Source: a virus
DNA: 64,000 nt
Direction: 5' to 3' (one strand)
IMG/VR virus record: IMGVR_UViG_3300001460_000018
Coordinates: 8,332-72,331 of that record
The position numbers and the translations under genes were made by a program. The notes beneath the pieces were generated by a model, which was not told where the DNA came from, made no database searches, and was given only the letters and a program-made list of their open reading frames with translations. This document shows positions 45,087 to 54,694 of the stretch, piece by piece (within the stretch, counting starts at the first letter, position 1; each line of letters opens with the position of its first letter).

Positions 45087-48000
45087 TTATGTTCCTTGAA
45101 TTTGGAATTGTCCTAAAGCAATTCCACCAGTTTTAAGAATCGTAACTCTCTGAACTAATTTCTCAAGACCTTTTACAGGTTCTACTGCAAGATCAATAAT
45201 ACCGAAGTCATTATCAATAACCTCAGGAGTATTATTAACAGAATTCATAACCGTTTCATACGCATATAACCCTTGGTCATTTTGTATTTGCGATAAGAAT
45301 CCATCTACTAGAGTTTTAATTTCCAATCTTGTTTGAACTGTGTTAAATTCAAATTGGTAACCTTTTAAGATATTTTCAACCTCTTCCTCAATATAGATTA
45401 ATAATTCTCTTACATGTATTTTAGATAATGCTGACTTAACAGATTGTTGTGCTGTTTGGTTTGAATTAATTACTAATCCTAATCCTTGTTTAGGCAAGAT
45501 TACATTAAACCCAAATGGCTCAAGTGAATTAAGTCCATTTCTATCATAAACATATTCAACACCTGTTATATTCTGGCCTGCAATAATTCCTCTTCTAGGA
45601 CCAGCTACAATTGAATATGGCTGAGCAGTTCTATACTTCTCCATAAAGTTATTTGAAACATATGGAGCAGGTGGTACTGTTTTAACAGATGCACCTTCTT
45701 TAAGAATTAAATTCGGGTGGAAGTAACCTGCATAATTTGCACCTTGTTGAATAGTAGGCAATGATAATGTATTACTTGGATTAAACTCTTGGTTTCCTCC
45801 AGTTGATATATACCTAGCGCTATAATTTGACTGTGCATTTAATTTAAACAGTGGATTTGTAGATTCACTTAGTTGTTTAACACTTGGGCTATTAAGAATA
45901 GCAAAAGCAAACTGTCTAGTTTTACAAAGGTCACTTAATATGTTTTTAGTACCTGGTTCTATTGTACCTTCAAATGTATCTATTACATATCTAAATGATA
46001 TTGCTTCTTTATCTGCAAGAGCATTAAATAACCCAGTGTTTACTAATGTACTTAATATTTCACCTTGTCTTGTTGCTTGCCCATTAGGCATTGTGTCAGG
46101 TCTTAATGTAAATCCATCAAGCTTAGTAAATTGATAATTAGTTACAAAGTTTTGAACTGATTTATATCTCTCAACAGATGTGTTAGAATTAGTAAAGTAA
46201 ATTGGGTCCTTTGTCTTAACTGTTATAGTAGCAGTAGATTCTTTTACTGAAATAATTCTTGTATATCTTGTATTACCTGTGCGTGAATCAATGTTAGTGA
46301 ATGTTGCACCATTTTCAAATCCTCTCATAATAAAATCCTCTGGTTTAATGTTACCAGTGAATAAACCACTTGAATTATCAATAGTAAATTCATAGTCATT
46401 AACTTTAACAACAGTGAATGACTGATTAATGTTTCCTGCTTTTGACTTAAAACTTAACGGAGTAGTAATACTTGACTGTGCGTTAAATGTATAATACGTA
46501 ATCTTGTGTGAAAGTACCTCAGATCCTAAAAGAGTATCAAGATCATCTGCATTTCCATCTCCTTGAGCAGAAACAACTGTAAAAACTTCAAACGATGATG
46601 CTCCTACTTTAACTTCATCCCCACTTGATAATGTACCACTTCTAAAATCAACTCCAGCACTAGAATCATATGATGCTAAATAATCACTTGCACCATTACT
46701 TGCCACAAACTTAACTGCAGAAAATGTAGGTACATTATAATCAGTACTTGTAGTGAGAGTGGATCCATCTATGAATAATTCTTCAGTAGCAGTTTCATTA
46801 GCAGCACTTAATTGGATAATAACCTTATCTGCTAGCCTAGCAACATCCTTCACAACTGATTTAGTTGAAACTCCACCGGCCCCACCACCTGCTAAAGTTT
46901 TAGAAATATTTATAAATGAAGAGCTTACTTTAATTGACTGAGCCCATGCTAACCATAGAGCATCAGTAGCAAATGCATTTGCTGTAGGTTTTGCTGCATC
47001 TACTGATGTCGGTGAGTAAACTGTAATAGTGTCATACTTATCAGTGCTTGATGTATATGCAGTGTTATCAGTTAATGACACAACAGCATTTGCGGCTCCT
47101 GAATATGCACCATCGGCAATGTTATCAGCAGTGTTTGTAATAAACGTCTGAGAAACTGCTGCAGCAAAAGGAGAAGTATCCGCATATTGAAGATTTTCAG
47201 CAATTGTACCAAAGTATCCAAGGTAGTCAATAACAGAAACAGTGTTTCCATCAATAGTACCTCCAATTAAATCAATACCTCCATCTTTACCAGAAATTAC
47301 TGAACCAGTATCAAACAAGTTTTCATCTACTGCACAATATATACCAGTGAATGCTGTTTGTAAGTTTACAATATCTTGAATGTATAATTCATTTCCATTT
47401 TTATCTAAGAAGTTTGGTATAATTACACCATCTATTGATGATAACACAACAACTTCTTTTAATTCAACAAATTTATCTAAACCATCAAATTCATTTCCAT
47501 TTGTATCTTTATAAGTTTTCTTAAGACCATTTGTATCAAAGTAATCTCCAAATAGTGGATCTACTGATAGTTTTTGGTAATCAGAAAAATCTCCTTTAAT
47601 AATTTGTACATTTACTGCATAATCATTAATGTAATCTTGTTCATCCATAAATTCAGGAACATTTCCTTCACCATACCAATCTTTAGCAGAAATGTCAAGT
47701 CCTAGTATCTTTTTATTTGTTACAAGAACAGATACAGAATTAGTACCAACATTAGCAAAGTTCAATATGGATTTAGTATATCCTGATGTATTATTAATAT
47801 TTTTTAAAGCTTCGTCAGTATCAAGTTTCCAAAACTTAGAAGTATCATAATATTTAGATAGCGGAGCGCTTCCAATATTTTGATTAATTTCAGATGCATT
47901 TGCAGAGTAACTGATAAACTCAGTTTTGTCTAATGTATCATTAAGAGCTCTTAGGTTTAGAGCAATGATAGGCGACTCTCTTAGCATTTCTAAAGCAGAT

Positions 48001-48230
48001 AAATGAAAGTAAGAACCTTTTCTCTCTAGAGATTTGTCTCTTTCACCATAAATGCCAGTAAAGAATTTAGTGTCTTCGCAGAAAACAGGCGTATTGAATG
48101 GACCAACTTTTGAAAATCCTATAATCATTCTTAATGTACTAACAGTACTTGTAATGATTTGACTTTGGTCAAACTCAAACGTGTATACTCCTGAAGACTT
48201 TATCGTAGTTAAATAACTCGGTAATGCCAT
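45087..48230 (-). CDS. 18: Tail sheath protein, T4 gp18-like (long form)
   Basis: The 1047-residue protein starts with a P-x-V-Y-x-x-E-F-D-type sheath N-terminus including G-F-S-K-V-G-P-F-N-T-P. The conserved C-terminal core (about 740-1047) has F-R-Y-V-I-D-T, I-V-A-G-P-R-R-G, I-H-V-R-E-L and V-Q-R-V-T-I. It is much longer than T4 gp18 (659). The extra length lies mainly in a Ser/Thr/Ala-rich central region (about 330-650) that probably forms surface domains. It is the first gene of the minus tail operon. Confidence 0.88.
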   Translation of the reverse strand: MALPSYLTTIKSSGVYTFEFDQSQIITSTVSTLRMIIGFSKVGPFNTPVFCEDTKFFTGIYGERDKSLERKGSYFHLSALEMLRESPIIALNLRALNDTLDKTEFISYSANASEINQNIGSAPLSKYYDTSKFWKLDTDEALKNINNTSGYTKSILNFANVGTNSVSVLVTNKKILGLDISAKDWYGEGNVPEFMDEQDYINDYAVNVQIIKGDFSDYQKLSVDPLFGDYFDTNGLKKTYKDTNGNEFDGLDKFVELKEVVVLSSIDGVIIPNFLDKNGNELYIQDIVNLQTAFTGIYCAVDENLFDTGSVISGKDGGIDLIGGTIDGNTVSVIDYLGYFGTIAENLQYADTSPFAAAVSQTFITNTADNIADGAYSGAANAVVSLTDNTAYTSSTDKYDTITVYSPTSVDAAKPTANAFATDALWLAWAQSIKVSSSFINISKTLAGGGAGGVSTKSVVKDVARLADKVIIQLSAANETATEELFIDGSTLTTSTDYNVPTFSAVKFVASNGASDYLASYDSSAGVDFRSGTLSSGDEVKVGASSFEVFTVVSAQGDGNADDLDTLLGSEVLSHKITYYTFNAQSSITTPLSFKSKAGNINQSFTVVKVNDYEFTIDNSSGLFTGNIKPEDFIMRGFENGATFTNIDSRTGNTRYTRIISVKESTATITVKTKDPIYFTNSNTSVERYKSVQNFVTNYQFTKLDGFTLRPDTMPNGQATRQGEILSTLVNTGLFNALADKEAISFRYVIDTFEGTIEPGTKNILSDLCKTRQFAFAILNSPSVKQLSESTNPLFKLNAQSNYSARYISTGGNQEFNPSNTLSLPTIQQGANYAGYFHPNLILKEGASVKTVPPAPYVSNNFMEKYRTAQPYSIVAGPRRGIIAGQNITGVEYVYDRNGLNSLEPFGFNVILPKQGLGLVINSNQTAQQSVKSALSKIHVRELLIYIEEEVENILKGYQFEFNTVQTRLEIKTLVDGFLSQIQNDQGLYAYETVMNSVNNTPEVIDNDFGIIDLAVEPVKGLEKLVQRVTILKTGGIALGQFQIQGT

Positions 48231-48487
48231 TGTTATATATTTTTTTAATATTTATTTAAGTAAGGTTGTTTGTGGTTTTTATATGAATTTTTATTTTTTT
48301 CATATTTTTTTAAACAAAATAAAAAATTGTGTATTTAATATATTGTAAAATATCTGAAAGAATCTGAGACTCTGATTCTTCTAGAGCAACACCAAAAAAA
48401 ATTATAATAAAAAAACTAAAATAATTTGTATTACCGGAAAAGATTTTTATATATTTAAAACTTCAATTACTAAATCCAATAAACACT
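48231..48487. promoter_or_regulatory. Divergent intergenic region between sheath and sigma-like gene
   Basis: These 257 bases hold no gene. They are extremely AT-rich, with poly-T and poly-A runs on the two sides, and must contain promoters for both operons. AATAAATA-type sequence lies at 48247-48258 on the minus strand. TTTGTATTA at about 48425 resembles sequence downstream of the 56053 promoter box, but no clear -33 partner was found. A weak inverted repeat (GAATCTGAGAC/GATTC) lies near 48360-48380. Confidence 0.45.
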
Positions 48488-49147
48488 ATGAGTAGACTAA
48501 AACTGACTCCTATTAACACACTAGGAGCAGAGTTCAAACGCACTAAATCTGAAAAAGCATTTAAAGAAATTTATGATAGGCTTAGAGGAGGCGTCATAAA
48601 TTATTATTCTAATTTTGGCAAAGATCATCAAATTGTTGAAGACTCTTATAATGAAGCAATGATTTCATTTTGGGCAAACATCGATAAATTAGATATTGTT
48701 AATTATTCTGTAAGTACCAATGTATACCTTAAAACAAAACAAAGTATTATAAGACATAATCTAAAAAAAGAACGAGCGACTGGGAATGGAAGCGATTTTA
48801 TGCAAGAAAATTCTGAAATATCTGATAATATTAGTTTTACTAATGTTGATGTAGCTAGTGGCAAACATGGAAAATATATAAATGCAATTAATTCTAGGGT
48901 AACCTTAAGTGATGAAGATGTTTATATAGATAATGAAACTAGAAATATCTTTTGGTCATTGGTTAAAAAAGCAAAGTTCTTTGAAATTGTTTATGATCAT
49001 TATTATAATGGCCTTAAATATAAAGAATTGGCTAATAAGTATAACATTGAAATACAAATAGTTAAAAATAGAATATTTCATGGCAAAAAACAAATAAAGC
49101 AAATACTAACAAAAGAATATGAAGAAATTTCTAAAATATTTGATTAA
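48488..49147 (+). CDS. ECF-like sigma-70 family factor
   Basis: The 219-residue protein has a region-2-like helix set (about 20-85) with E-D-S-Y-N-E-A-M-I-S-F-W. A polar linker follows, then a region-4-like helix-turn-helix near 165-205 (Y-K-E-L-A-N-K-Y-N-I-E-I-Q-I-V-K-N-R-I). This resembles host-type ECF factors rather than gp55. It leads a plus-strand operon, so it may switch host RNA polymerase to a subset of phage promoters. Confidence 0.6.
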   Translation: MSRLKLTPINTLGAEFKRTKSEKAFKEIYDRLRGGVINYYSNFGKDHQIVEDSYNEAMISFWANIDKLDIVNYSVSTNVYLKTKQSIIRHNLKKERATGNGSDFMQENSEISDNISFTNVDVASGKHGKYINAINSRVTLSDEDVYIDNETRNIFWSLVKKAKFFEIVYDHYYNGLKYKELANKYNIEIQIVKNRIFHGKKQIKQILTKEYEEISKIFD

Positions 49148-49604
49148 TTATGATTTTTGGAAATCATATAACAGTGAAAAGAATCTTAAAAAAGGTCTTG
49201 CTATATTTTTTGAGTCAGAATCGAAAGGTTTACAAAAACTATTTTTAAAGAATTTTAGTTATCCAGCTAATATGGTTGAAGACCCTGTTAGATTAAACCC
49301 AGAGACTAGTCAAGTTTATTACATTATAAACTTTACAAGTAAAGAGCTATTTTTAAATGAGGCTACATTACAAGCAGCATTTTCTCAAAGTTTATCTATA
49401 TTACAAGTTCAATTACCTATTGGCGTAACTGAGTATATGGTTCCTGAAATTGAAGGTAGGATAGATGAGAGCTATAGTATCTTAATTACATTAACTCCGT
49501 CATATGAACATTTAGGATATGGAAATATTTTTAAAGCGCTTGTTAAACCATTCTTGATTACTCTTATATTAATCAGTATAATATCAATTATTACATATGT
49601 CTAA
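49119..49604 (+). CDS. Tail-anchored membrane protein, unknown
   Basis: The 161-residue protein has a polar alpha/beta body and a single C-terminal hydrophobic helix (about 141-161). It overlaps the sigma-like gene by 29 bp and the topoisomerase gene by 8 bp. A membrane-bound regulator of the sigma factor is conceivable from gene order but not shown. Confidence 0.5.
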   Translation: MKKFLKYLINYDFWKSYNSEKNLKKGLAIFFESESKGLQKLFLKNFSYPANMVEDPVRLNPETSQVYYIINFTSKELFLNEATLQAAFSQSLSILQVQLPIGVTEYMVPEIEGRIDESYSILITLTPSYEHLGYGNIFKALVKPFLITLILISIISIITYV

Positions 49605-51384
49605 ACCTAAATATCAAAAGCTTACTAATGTTGAGCATGTTTTACATAGACCTGATATGTACATAGGATCACTTATAACTGAGCCTATTACAGCTTGGGT
49701 ATGTAAAGAAGGTAATGTATTTGAAAAAGATGTTAAGCATAATCCAGGATTCTTAAAACTCTTTGATGAAATTATTAGCAATTCATCAGATGAACATAAG
49801 AGAAACCCTAAACTTAATAAAATAGATGTACATATAGATGTTAGAGGAACTATTCAAATTAAAGATAATGGAGGCATACCTGTTGAAAAGCATAAAGAGT
49901 ATGGTGGATATATTCCTGAAATGATTTTTAGTGAAATGTATTCAGGATCAAATTTTGATGACACTGAGGAGAGAACTACTGTGGGAACCAACGGATTAGG
50001 ATCAGTTCTTGTTAACATTTATTCTAAAAGCTTCACAATAGATACAGCAGATGGAAAGAAGCAATATACTCAAAAGTTTTCAAATAATATGGCTAAAAAA
50101 GAAAGTCCTATTATTAAACCATCTAAACTTAAAGGAACTTCTATTACATATGTGCCTGATTTAGAAAGATTTAACATGGTTTCTATTGATGATGACCATG
50201 TTCTTCAATTAAGAAAGAGATGTTTAGATGTGGCTGCAAGTAACCCAGGATTATCCGTAAACATAATAATTAAATCAAGTACTTCTAAAGAAAGTGATAA
50301 GTTTAAGTTTAAAGACTTTACAGAATATATTAAGTTTTACCTTGATGATTTTACAGATCATTTCTTTATCAAGAATAAAAGAGCTGATATTGCTATTGTG
50401 GCAAGTGATAGAGGTTTCTATCAAAAGTCTTTTGTTAATTCAGTTGATACTTTTGGTGGAGGTACTCACATTAGACAAATAGAGAATCAGATTATTGATT
50501 TTACCAGGACATACATTAAAAGAAAAACTAAATATGATATTAAACCTAGTGATGTTAGAAATCATTTTGGTATTTTTGCTAACTGTCTTGTAACTAATCC
50601 TAGATTTAAAGGCCAAACTAAAGAAGTATTAAGTACAGCTGCTAAAGATTTAGGATGTGACCTTACTATACCTGATAAGATTCTTAAACAAATAGTAAAA
50701 TCTGACATCACTGCATCTATAATGGATTGGGTTGATAAGAAAAAGGCAGCTGATGAGAAGGCTGAAATGCGTAAGCTGAATAAAAAAATCGGCGGAGCTC
50801 TACCTATTAATTTATTAGATGCAAAAACTAAAAGACGTCATGAAGCTAAACTCTACATAATGGAAGGTAAGTCAGCAATGTCAGCAGTAAGAAAATTCAG
50901 AAATCCACAAATACATGGATGTTATCCACTTAAGGGTAAATTTATGAATGTGCTTGAAAAATCTAATGTAGATGTTATTCAAAATAATGAAGTACAAGAT
51001 CTTGTAAAATCACTAGGTCTTAAGTTAGGAGAAGATGCGTTTGAAATGGTCCCATTAAGTGGTAAGAAAGTTAAGATACTTCTAAATGATGGTTATATAA
51101 CAGTTGATGAAAACGAGGAGATTTTAGTAAATGGAAAATGGGTACTTGCAAAAAAATTAGTTAATCTTAAACCAAAAGAAGTTAAAATAGATTTAATAAC
51201 TAAACAGGTTAAGACGGAAGTGATTAAGACTAAAACCAAAATTATAACAGAAGAACCTGTGATTGATACATCTCAAGTAAAAGGAAAGGAAAAGGAAATT
51301 GAGAAATACTTAAAAGAAAAAGGCTTATCAGATGATAAGGTTAAAGAAGTTATTAAAAAAGGTAAAACAAAGGGATTATTTTAA
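49597..51384 (+). CDS. 39: Type II topoisomerase large subunit, N-terminal part (gp39-like)
   Basis: The 595-residue protein has the GHKL ATPase core: E-I-I-S-N-S-S-D-E, D-N-G-G-I-P and G-x-N-G-L-G-S. It continues through the transducer into the start of TOPRIM, Y-I-M-E-G-K-S-A with Glu423. The chain leaves the TOPRIM fold after L-G-L-K-L-G-E-D-A and continues with about 105 further residues, including D-G-Y-I-T-V-D-E-N-E-E-I-L-V-N-G-K-W and a Lys-rich helix. The rest of TOPRIM is the next gene. T4 also splits this subunit, into gp39 and gp60. Confidence 0.88.
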   Translation: MSKPKYQKLTNVEHVLHRPDMYIGSLITEPITAWVCKEGNVFEKDVKHNPGFLKLFDEIISNSSDEHKRNPKLNKIDVHIDVRGTIQIKDNGGIPVEKHKEYGGYIPEMIFSEMYSGSNFDDTEERTTVGTNGLGSVLVNIYSKSFTIDTADGKKQYTQKFSNNMAKKESPIIKPSKLKGTSITYVPDLERFNMVSIDDDHVLQLRKRCLDVAASNPGLSVNIIIKSSTSKESDKFKFKDFTEYIKFYLDDFTDHFFIKNKRADIAIVASDRGFYQKSFVNSVDTFGGGTHIRQIENQIIDFTRTYIKRKTKYDIKPSDVRNHFGIFANCLVTNPRFKGQTKEVLSTAAKDLGCDLTIPDKILKQIVKSDITASIMDWVDKKKAADEKAEMRKLNKKIGGALPINLLDAKTKRRHEAKLYIMEGKSAMSAVRKFRNPQIHGCYPLKGKFMNVLEKSNVDVIQNNEVQDLVKSLGLKLGEDAFEMVPLSGKKVKILLNDGYITVDENEEILVNGKWVLAKKLVNLKPKEVKIDLITKQVKTEVIKTKTKIITEEPVIDTSQVKGKEKEIEKYLKEKGLSDDKVKEVIKKGKTKGLF

Positions 51385-51864
51385 ATGGAAATAATAAAGT
51401 TAGATTTAGATAAAGAAAATGTTAGGAGAAGGCGCCCTATAGTTAATAATATTCTTAGATACGGTACAGTTGTTATATGTACTGATGCTGATACGGATGG
51501 TTATTCAATATGCGCACAGCTTATTAATTTTTTCTATAAGTATTGGCCTGAAATAATCCAACATAATAAATTAGAAATATGCAACACTCCTATACTTCAA
51601 GCAAAGGATGGAAAAACCACATTGGATTTCTATTCTATTGATGAATATAAATTATGGGAATCTAAAAATTCTTCAAAATTATCAAGATATAAAGTTGCAT
51701 ATAAAAAAGGTCTTGCGGCATTAGATGATAAGTCATATAAAAAAATACTTCATGAACCTAATATTACAATTATTGATGAAGATTATATAACAGAGAAAAC
51801 CTTAATAGATTGGTTTCATAAAGATAAAGAATTTAGAGATAAGCGAAAAGAAAAAATAAAATAA
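51385..51864 (+). CDS. 60: Type II topoisomerase large subunit, C-terminal part (gp60-like)
   Basis: The 159-residue protein begins M-E-I-I-K-L-D and contains C-T-D-A-D-T-D-G, the TOPRIM metal-binding DxDxD, then the F-F-Y-K-Y-W-P-E-I and T-P-I-L-Q-A segments. Its size and start resemble T4 gp60 (160 residues). The ATG follows the stop of the upstream part directly (TAA|ATG), so reinitiation is likely. No mobile element separates the parts. Confidence 0.88.
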   Translation: MEIIKLDLDKENVRRRRPIVNNILRYGTVVICTDADTDGYSICAQLINFFYKYWPEIIQHNKLEICNTPILQAKDGKTTLDFYSIDEYKLWESKNSSKLSRYKVAYKKGLAALDDKSYKKILHEPNITIIDEDYITEKTLIDWFHKDKEFRDKRKEKIK

Positions 51865-51866
51865 TT

Positions 51867-52376
51867 ATGGAAAAAGAAATTAAATTACCGATAAAAGAAG
51901 ATGACTTAGATGATTTTAGAGATAGGATTAGTGAAACAGTGTTTATTGAAGTAGACATACTTAATAAAATATACTTTGAGTTTTTTGCTGATGATGATTT
52001 TGTTAATAATTTGATTATGGCTGATTTAAAGTTCATTCAAAATAACTGGGCATTTTTATTAAAGACTCATGAGAATGATCATAAGCTTTATAATGTTAAT
52101 TTACAAGAAATTGATATACCAAAATCTAAATATACTGATGATGATGGTAATATTATAAATAAAGTATATGATCTTAATGATGATGATAGAATAAATTATT
52201 GCATAAATTTGCTTGCTAATACTAAAGATGCTGTAATAGAATTAATGCGCTCTAATTATTTTAATAATATAAATGATGATGACTCTATATTACCTGTTAA
52301 TGATATTATCATTCATATAATAAAAAAGCTCGATGAAATTATGTTAAGAATTAATGCTAACTTAAACAAATTATAA
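51867..52376 (+). CDS. Acidic protein, unknown
   Basis: A 169-residue acidic, Asp/Asn-rich, helical protein with no recognised domain. It starts two bases after gp60, so it is co-transcribed with the topoisomerase subunits. Confidence 0.5.
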   Translation: MEKEIKLPIKEDDLDDFRDRISETVFIEVDILNKIYFEFFADDDFVNNLIMADLKFIQNNWAFLLKTHENDHKLYNVNLQEIDIPKSKYTDDDGNIINKVYDLNDDDRINYCINLLANTKDAVIELMRSNYFNNINDDDSILPVNDIIIHIIKKLDEIMLRINANLNKL

Positions 52377-52407
52377 AAAACTTGTATTAAAAAATAAATA
52401 GATTATT

Positions 52408-52941
52408 ATGGAAAAAGTAACAGAAAACCCAACAAGACAAATGGCAAAGACAGTTTTAAAAAGCTTCTACGAAAAGGATGTAGATGAATTAGGAAAAGAT
52501 TTTCAAGTATTGTTAGATTCTTATGAAAAAGAAAAGTATGGTATTGAATTATCTACTGCTGAAATTCAGTTTATTGGAATACAGGTTCTTGAAGGAGCTA
52601 AGTGGAAAGGAACTGAAGTATATGGAATTAAAGCACTTAGAGAAATTTCAACTACATTAGTAGCTGATAAAATAGTACTTTGTGAAAGAGAATCTGTGAG
52701 AGCTCTATTTCATTACCTAAATGAGTATGCAAGTAAAGGTACGGAATTTATGAACTTGCAAATGAGTGTTCTTGAAAAGGTATCATTAGTTGTTAAGGAA
52801 ATTAATGAGGCTGAAACTAACTTAAGAGATGCTTCTTTTGAAATGGAAGCTAAGAGACAAGGGATTGATCCTGAGCAATTAAGAGAACAATCTGCTGAAG
52901 TTCAATCATCTACACAACTTTCTGATGGACCACAAATATAA
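52408..52941 (+). CDS. Helical acidic protein, unknown
   Basis: A 177-residue, almost entirely helical protein with a polar Gln/Ser-rich tail. It begins after an A-rich leader. It sits between topoisomerase genes and has no enzyme motif. Confidence 0.5.
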   Translation: MEKVTENPTRQMAKTVLKSFYEKDVDELGKDFQVLLDSYEKEKYGIELSTAEIQFIGIQVLEGAKWKGTEVYGIKALREISTTLVADKIVLCERESVRALFHYLNEYASKGTEFMNLQMSVLEKVSLVVKEINEAETNLRDASFEMEAKRQGIDPEQLREQSAEVQSSTQLSDGPQI

Positions 52942-52955
52942 AAAACCTGCTTTAA

Positions 52956-53282
52956 ATGGAAAAGATTAAACATTACATTCCTATCACCGCAGTAGTATTT
53001 ATGATAATAGTATTTATGAATACCTGTGGTACAAAAAGTAAAATAAAATCATTAAAGAAAGATATTGTTAAATTAGAAAATGTTGTTAAGTTACAAGATT
53101 CTTTAATAAGTAATACAGTTTCTAAAAATGATTTAAGACTTATCATTGAGCTTGAAGGTTTAAAAATTTCAAAAAGAAATTTATATGATCAGAATTCTAT
53201 TATAAGAACAAAGATTAGGCCTGATGATAAGATGAATGAATATGATCAGCAAATGAATGATATTCGTAAAAAGCTGAAATAA
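52956..53282 (+). CDS. Small membrane-anchored coiled-coil protein (possible spanin-like)
   Basis: The 108-residue protein has a single N-terminal membrane segment (about 8-23), then C-G-T-K and a Lys-rich coiled coil to the end. The topology matches inner-membrane spanins (Rz-like), and an amidase gene lies 1.4 kb away. The Cys after the segment does not fit a standard lipobox. The lysis role is inferred. Confidence 0.45.
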   Translation: MEKIKHYIPITAVVFMIIVFMNTCGTKSKIKSLKKDIVKLENVVKLQDSLISNTVSKNDLRLIIELEGLKISKRNLYDQNSIIRTKIRPDDKMNEYDQQMNDIRKKLK

Positions 53283-53285
53283 ACT

Positions 53286-53318
53286 AAAACGGGATTCGAT
53301 ATTGAGTCCCGTTTTTTT
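53286..53318 (+). terminator. Intrinsic terminator
   Basis: AAAACGGGA, 12-nt loop, TCCCGTTTTTTT, 4 bp after the small membrane protein stop. Confidence 0.88.
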
Positions 53319-53332
53319 ATTAAGTAAACTCC

Positions 53333-54673
53333 ATGAACAATAAAATAACAGTAACTAATTATTTAGATACTAAATATTTAGAATATGCTAAAGGTGTTGT
53401 AGAAGATAGGGCTATACCATCAGTCATTGATGGATTTAAGCCAGTTCATAGAAAAATTATAACTGCAGCATTACAAAAAGCTAAAACAAAATACTATAAA
53501 ATATTTCAGTTAACTGGAATAGTTGCATCAGATATGAATTATGCTCACGGCGATGCATCACTTAATAGTTCAATAATAAATATGTCACAGGACTTTAAAA
53601 ATTCTTTGCCATATTTTGATAGAGATGGTCAATTTGGTTCATTAAGAAGCCCTGAAGCAGGTGCACCTAGATATATAGGAGTTAAAGTAAATGATGTATT
53701 TAGTAAACTATTTAGAGATCTTAATATAGTTGAATATAAATATGAAGAAGGGCAGAAAATAGAGCCTGTTTTATATTATCCTATAATTCCTACAGTTTTA
53801 TTAAATGGACAAAAAGGTATAGCAGTAGGTCACGGTAGCGAAGTTCTTAATAGAAATCCTCTAGATTTAGTAAATTCAATAACAAGTCTTGTAAAAAATG
53901 GAAAGTGGAAAGAACCTTCTCTTTATCTTAAAGGATTTAATGGACCAATAACACTCACAAACGGTTCTTGGGAATATTCAGGTACTTATGATGTAGTTAA
54001 TTCAACTACTTTAAAAATAACTGAAATACCTCCAAGTAAGTCATATGAAGATTTTGAAGAACACTTGGTAAAATTGCAAGATAACGGATTAATAAAATCA
54101 TATGAAGATAATTCTTCTGAATTTCCTGAGTACACGATAAAAATGGAAAGAAAGATATTATCTGACCTAATCCAAAAAGATTTTATTTTTAAAGCCTTTA
54201 AGTTAACGGAGAGCAAAACAGAAAATCTTACACTGCTTGATGAAAACTTTCAAATAATTAAGTTTAGTACTATACAATCTCTCTGTGATCACTTTATTAA
54301 GTATAGGCTTGGTATATATTCAAAAAGAAAAGAAGTTCTTTTAAAGCAATATAAATACGAGCTAGAGTTTAAGAAGAATCTTATAAGGTTTATAAAAATG
54401 TATATGGATGGAAGTCTTATAATTGCTAAAAGACCTATTGAAGATGTACTTAATGATTTTGAAAAACTTAACTTTAAAAAAATAGATGGATCATATGAAT
54501 ATTTGATAAAGCTACCTCTTAAGAAATTAACAAAGGAAGAATTGATAAAGCTTAAAGATGATTTAATAGAAACTGAATCTAATATTAAGAATCTTAAGGC
54601 AAAAACAGAACAAGATCTATACTTACAGGATTTATATGATCTTAAAAAAGATCTTTCTAAAATAGTTAATTAG
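53333..54673 (+). CDS. 52: Type II topoisomerase medium subunit, T4 gp52-like
   Basis: The 446-residue protein (T4 gp52 is 442) is the DNA-cleaving subunit. G-F-K-P-V-H-R-K-I, Y-A-H-G-D and A-P-R-Y-I with the catalytic Tyr114 are all present, followed by coiled-coil C-gate helices. It would pair with the split gp39/gp60 subunit. It begins directly after a terminator. Confidence 0.92.
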   Translation: MNNKITVTNYLDTKYLEYAKGVVEDRAIPSVIDGFKPVHRKIITAALQKAKTKYYKIFQLTGIVASDMNYAHGDASLNSSIINMSQDFKNSLPYFDRDGQFGSLRSPEAGAPRYIGVKVNDVFSKLFRDLNIVEYKYEEGQKIEPVLYYPIIPTVLLNGQKGIAVGHGSEVLNRNPLDLVNSITSLVKNGKWKEPSLYLKGFNGPITLTNGSWEYSGTYDVVNSTTLKITEIPPSKSYEDFEEHLVKLQDNGLIKSYEDNSSEFPEYTIKMERKILSDLIQKDFIFKAFKLTESKTENLTLLDENFQIIKFSTIQSLCDHFIKYRLGIYSKRKEVLLKQYKYELEFKKNLIRFIKMYMDGSLIIAKRPIEDVLNDFEKLNFKKIDGSYEYLIKLPLKKLTKEELIKLKDDLIETESNIKNLKAKTEQDLYLQDLYDLKKDLSKIVN

Positions 54674-54694
54674 ATATAAAAATAAATAAGTAAC

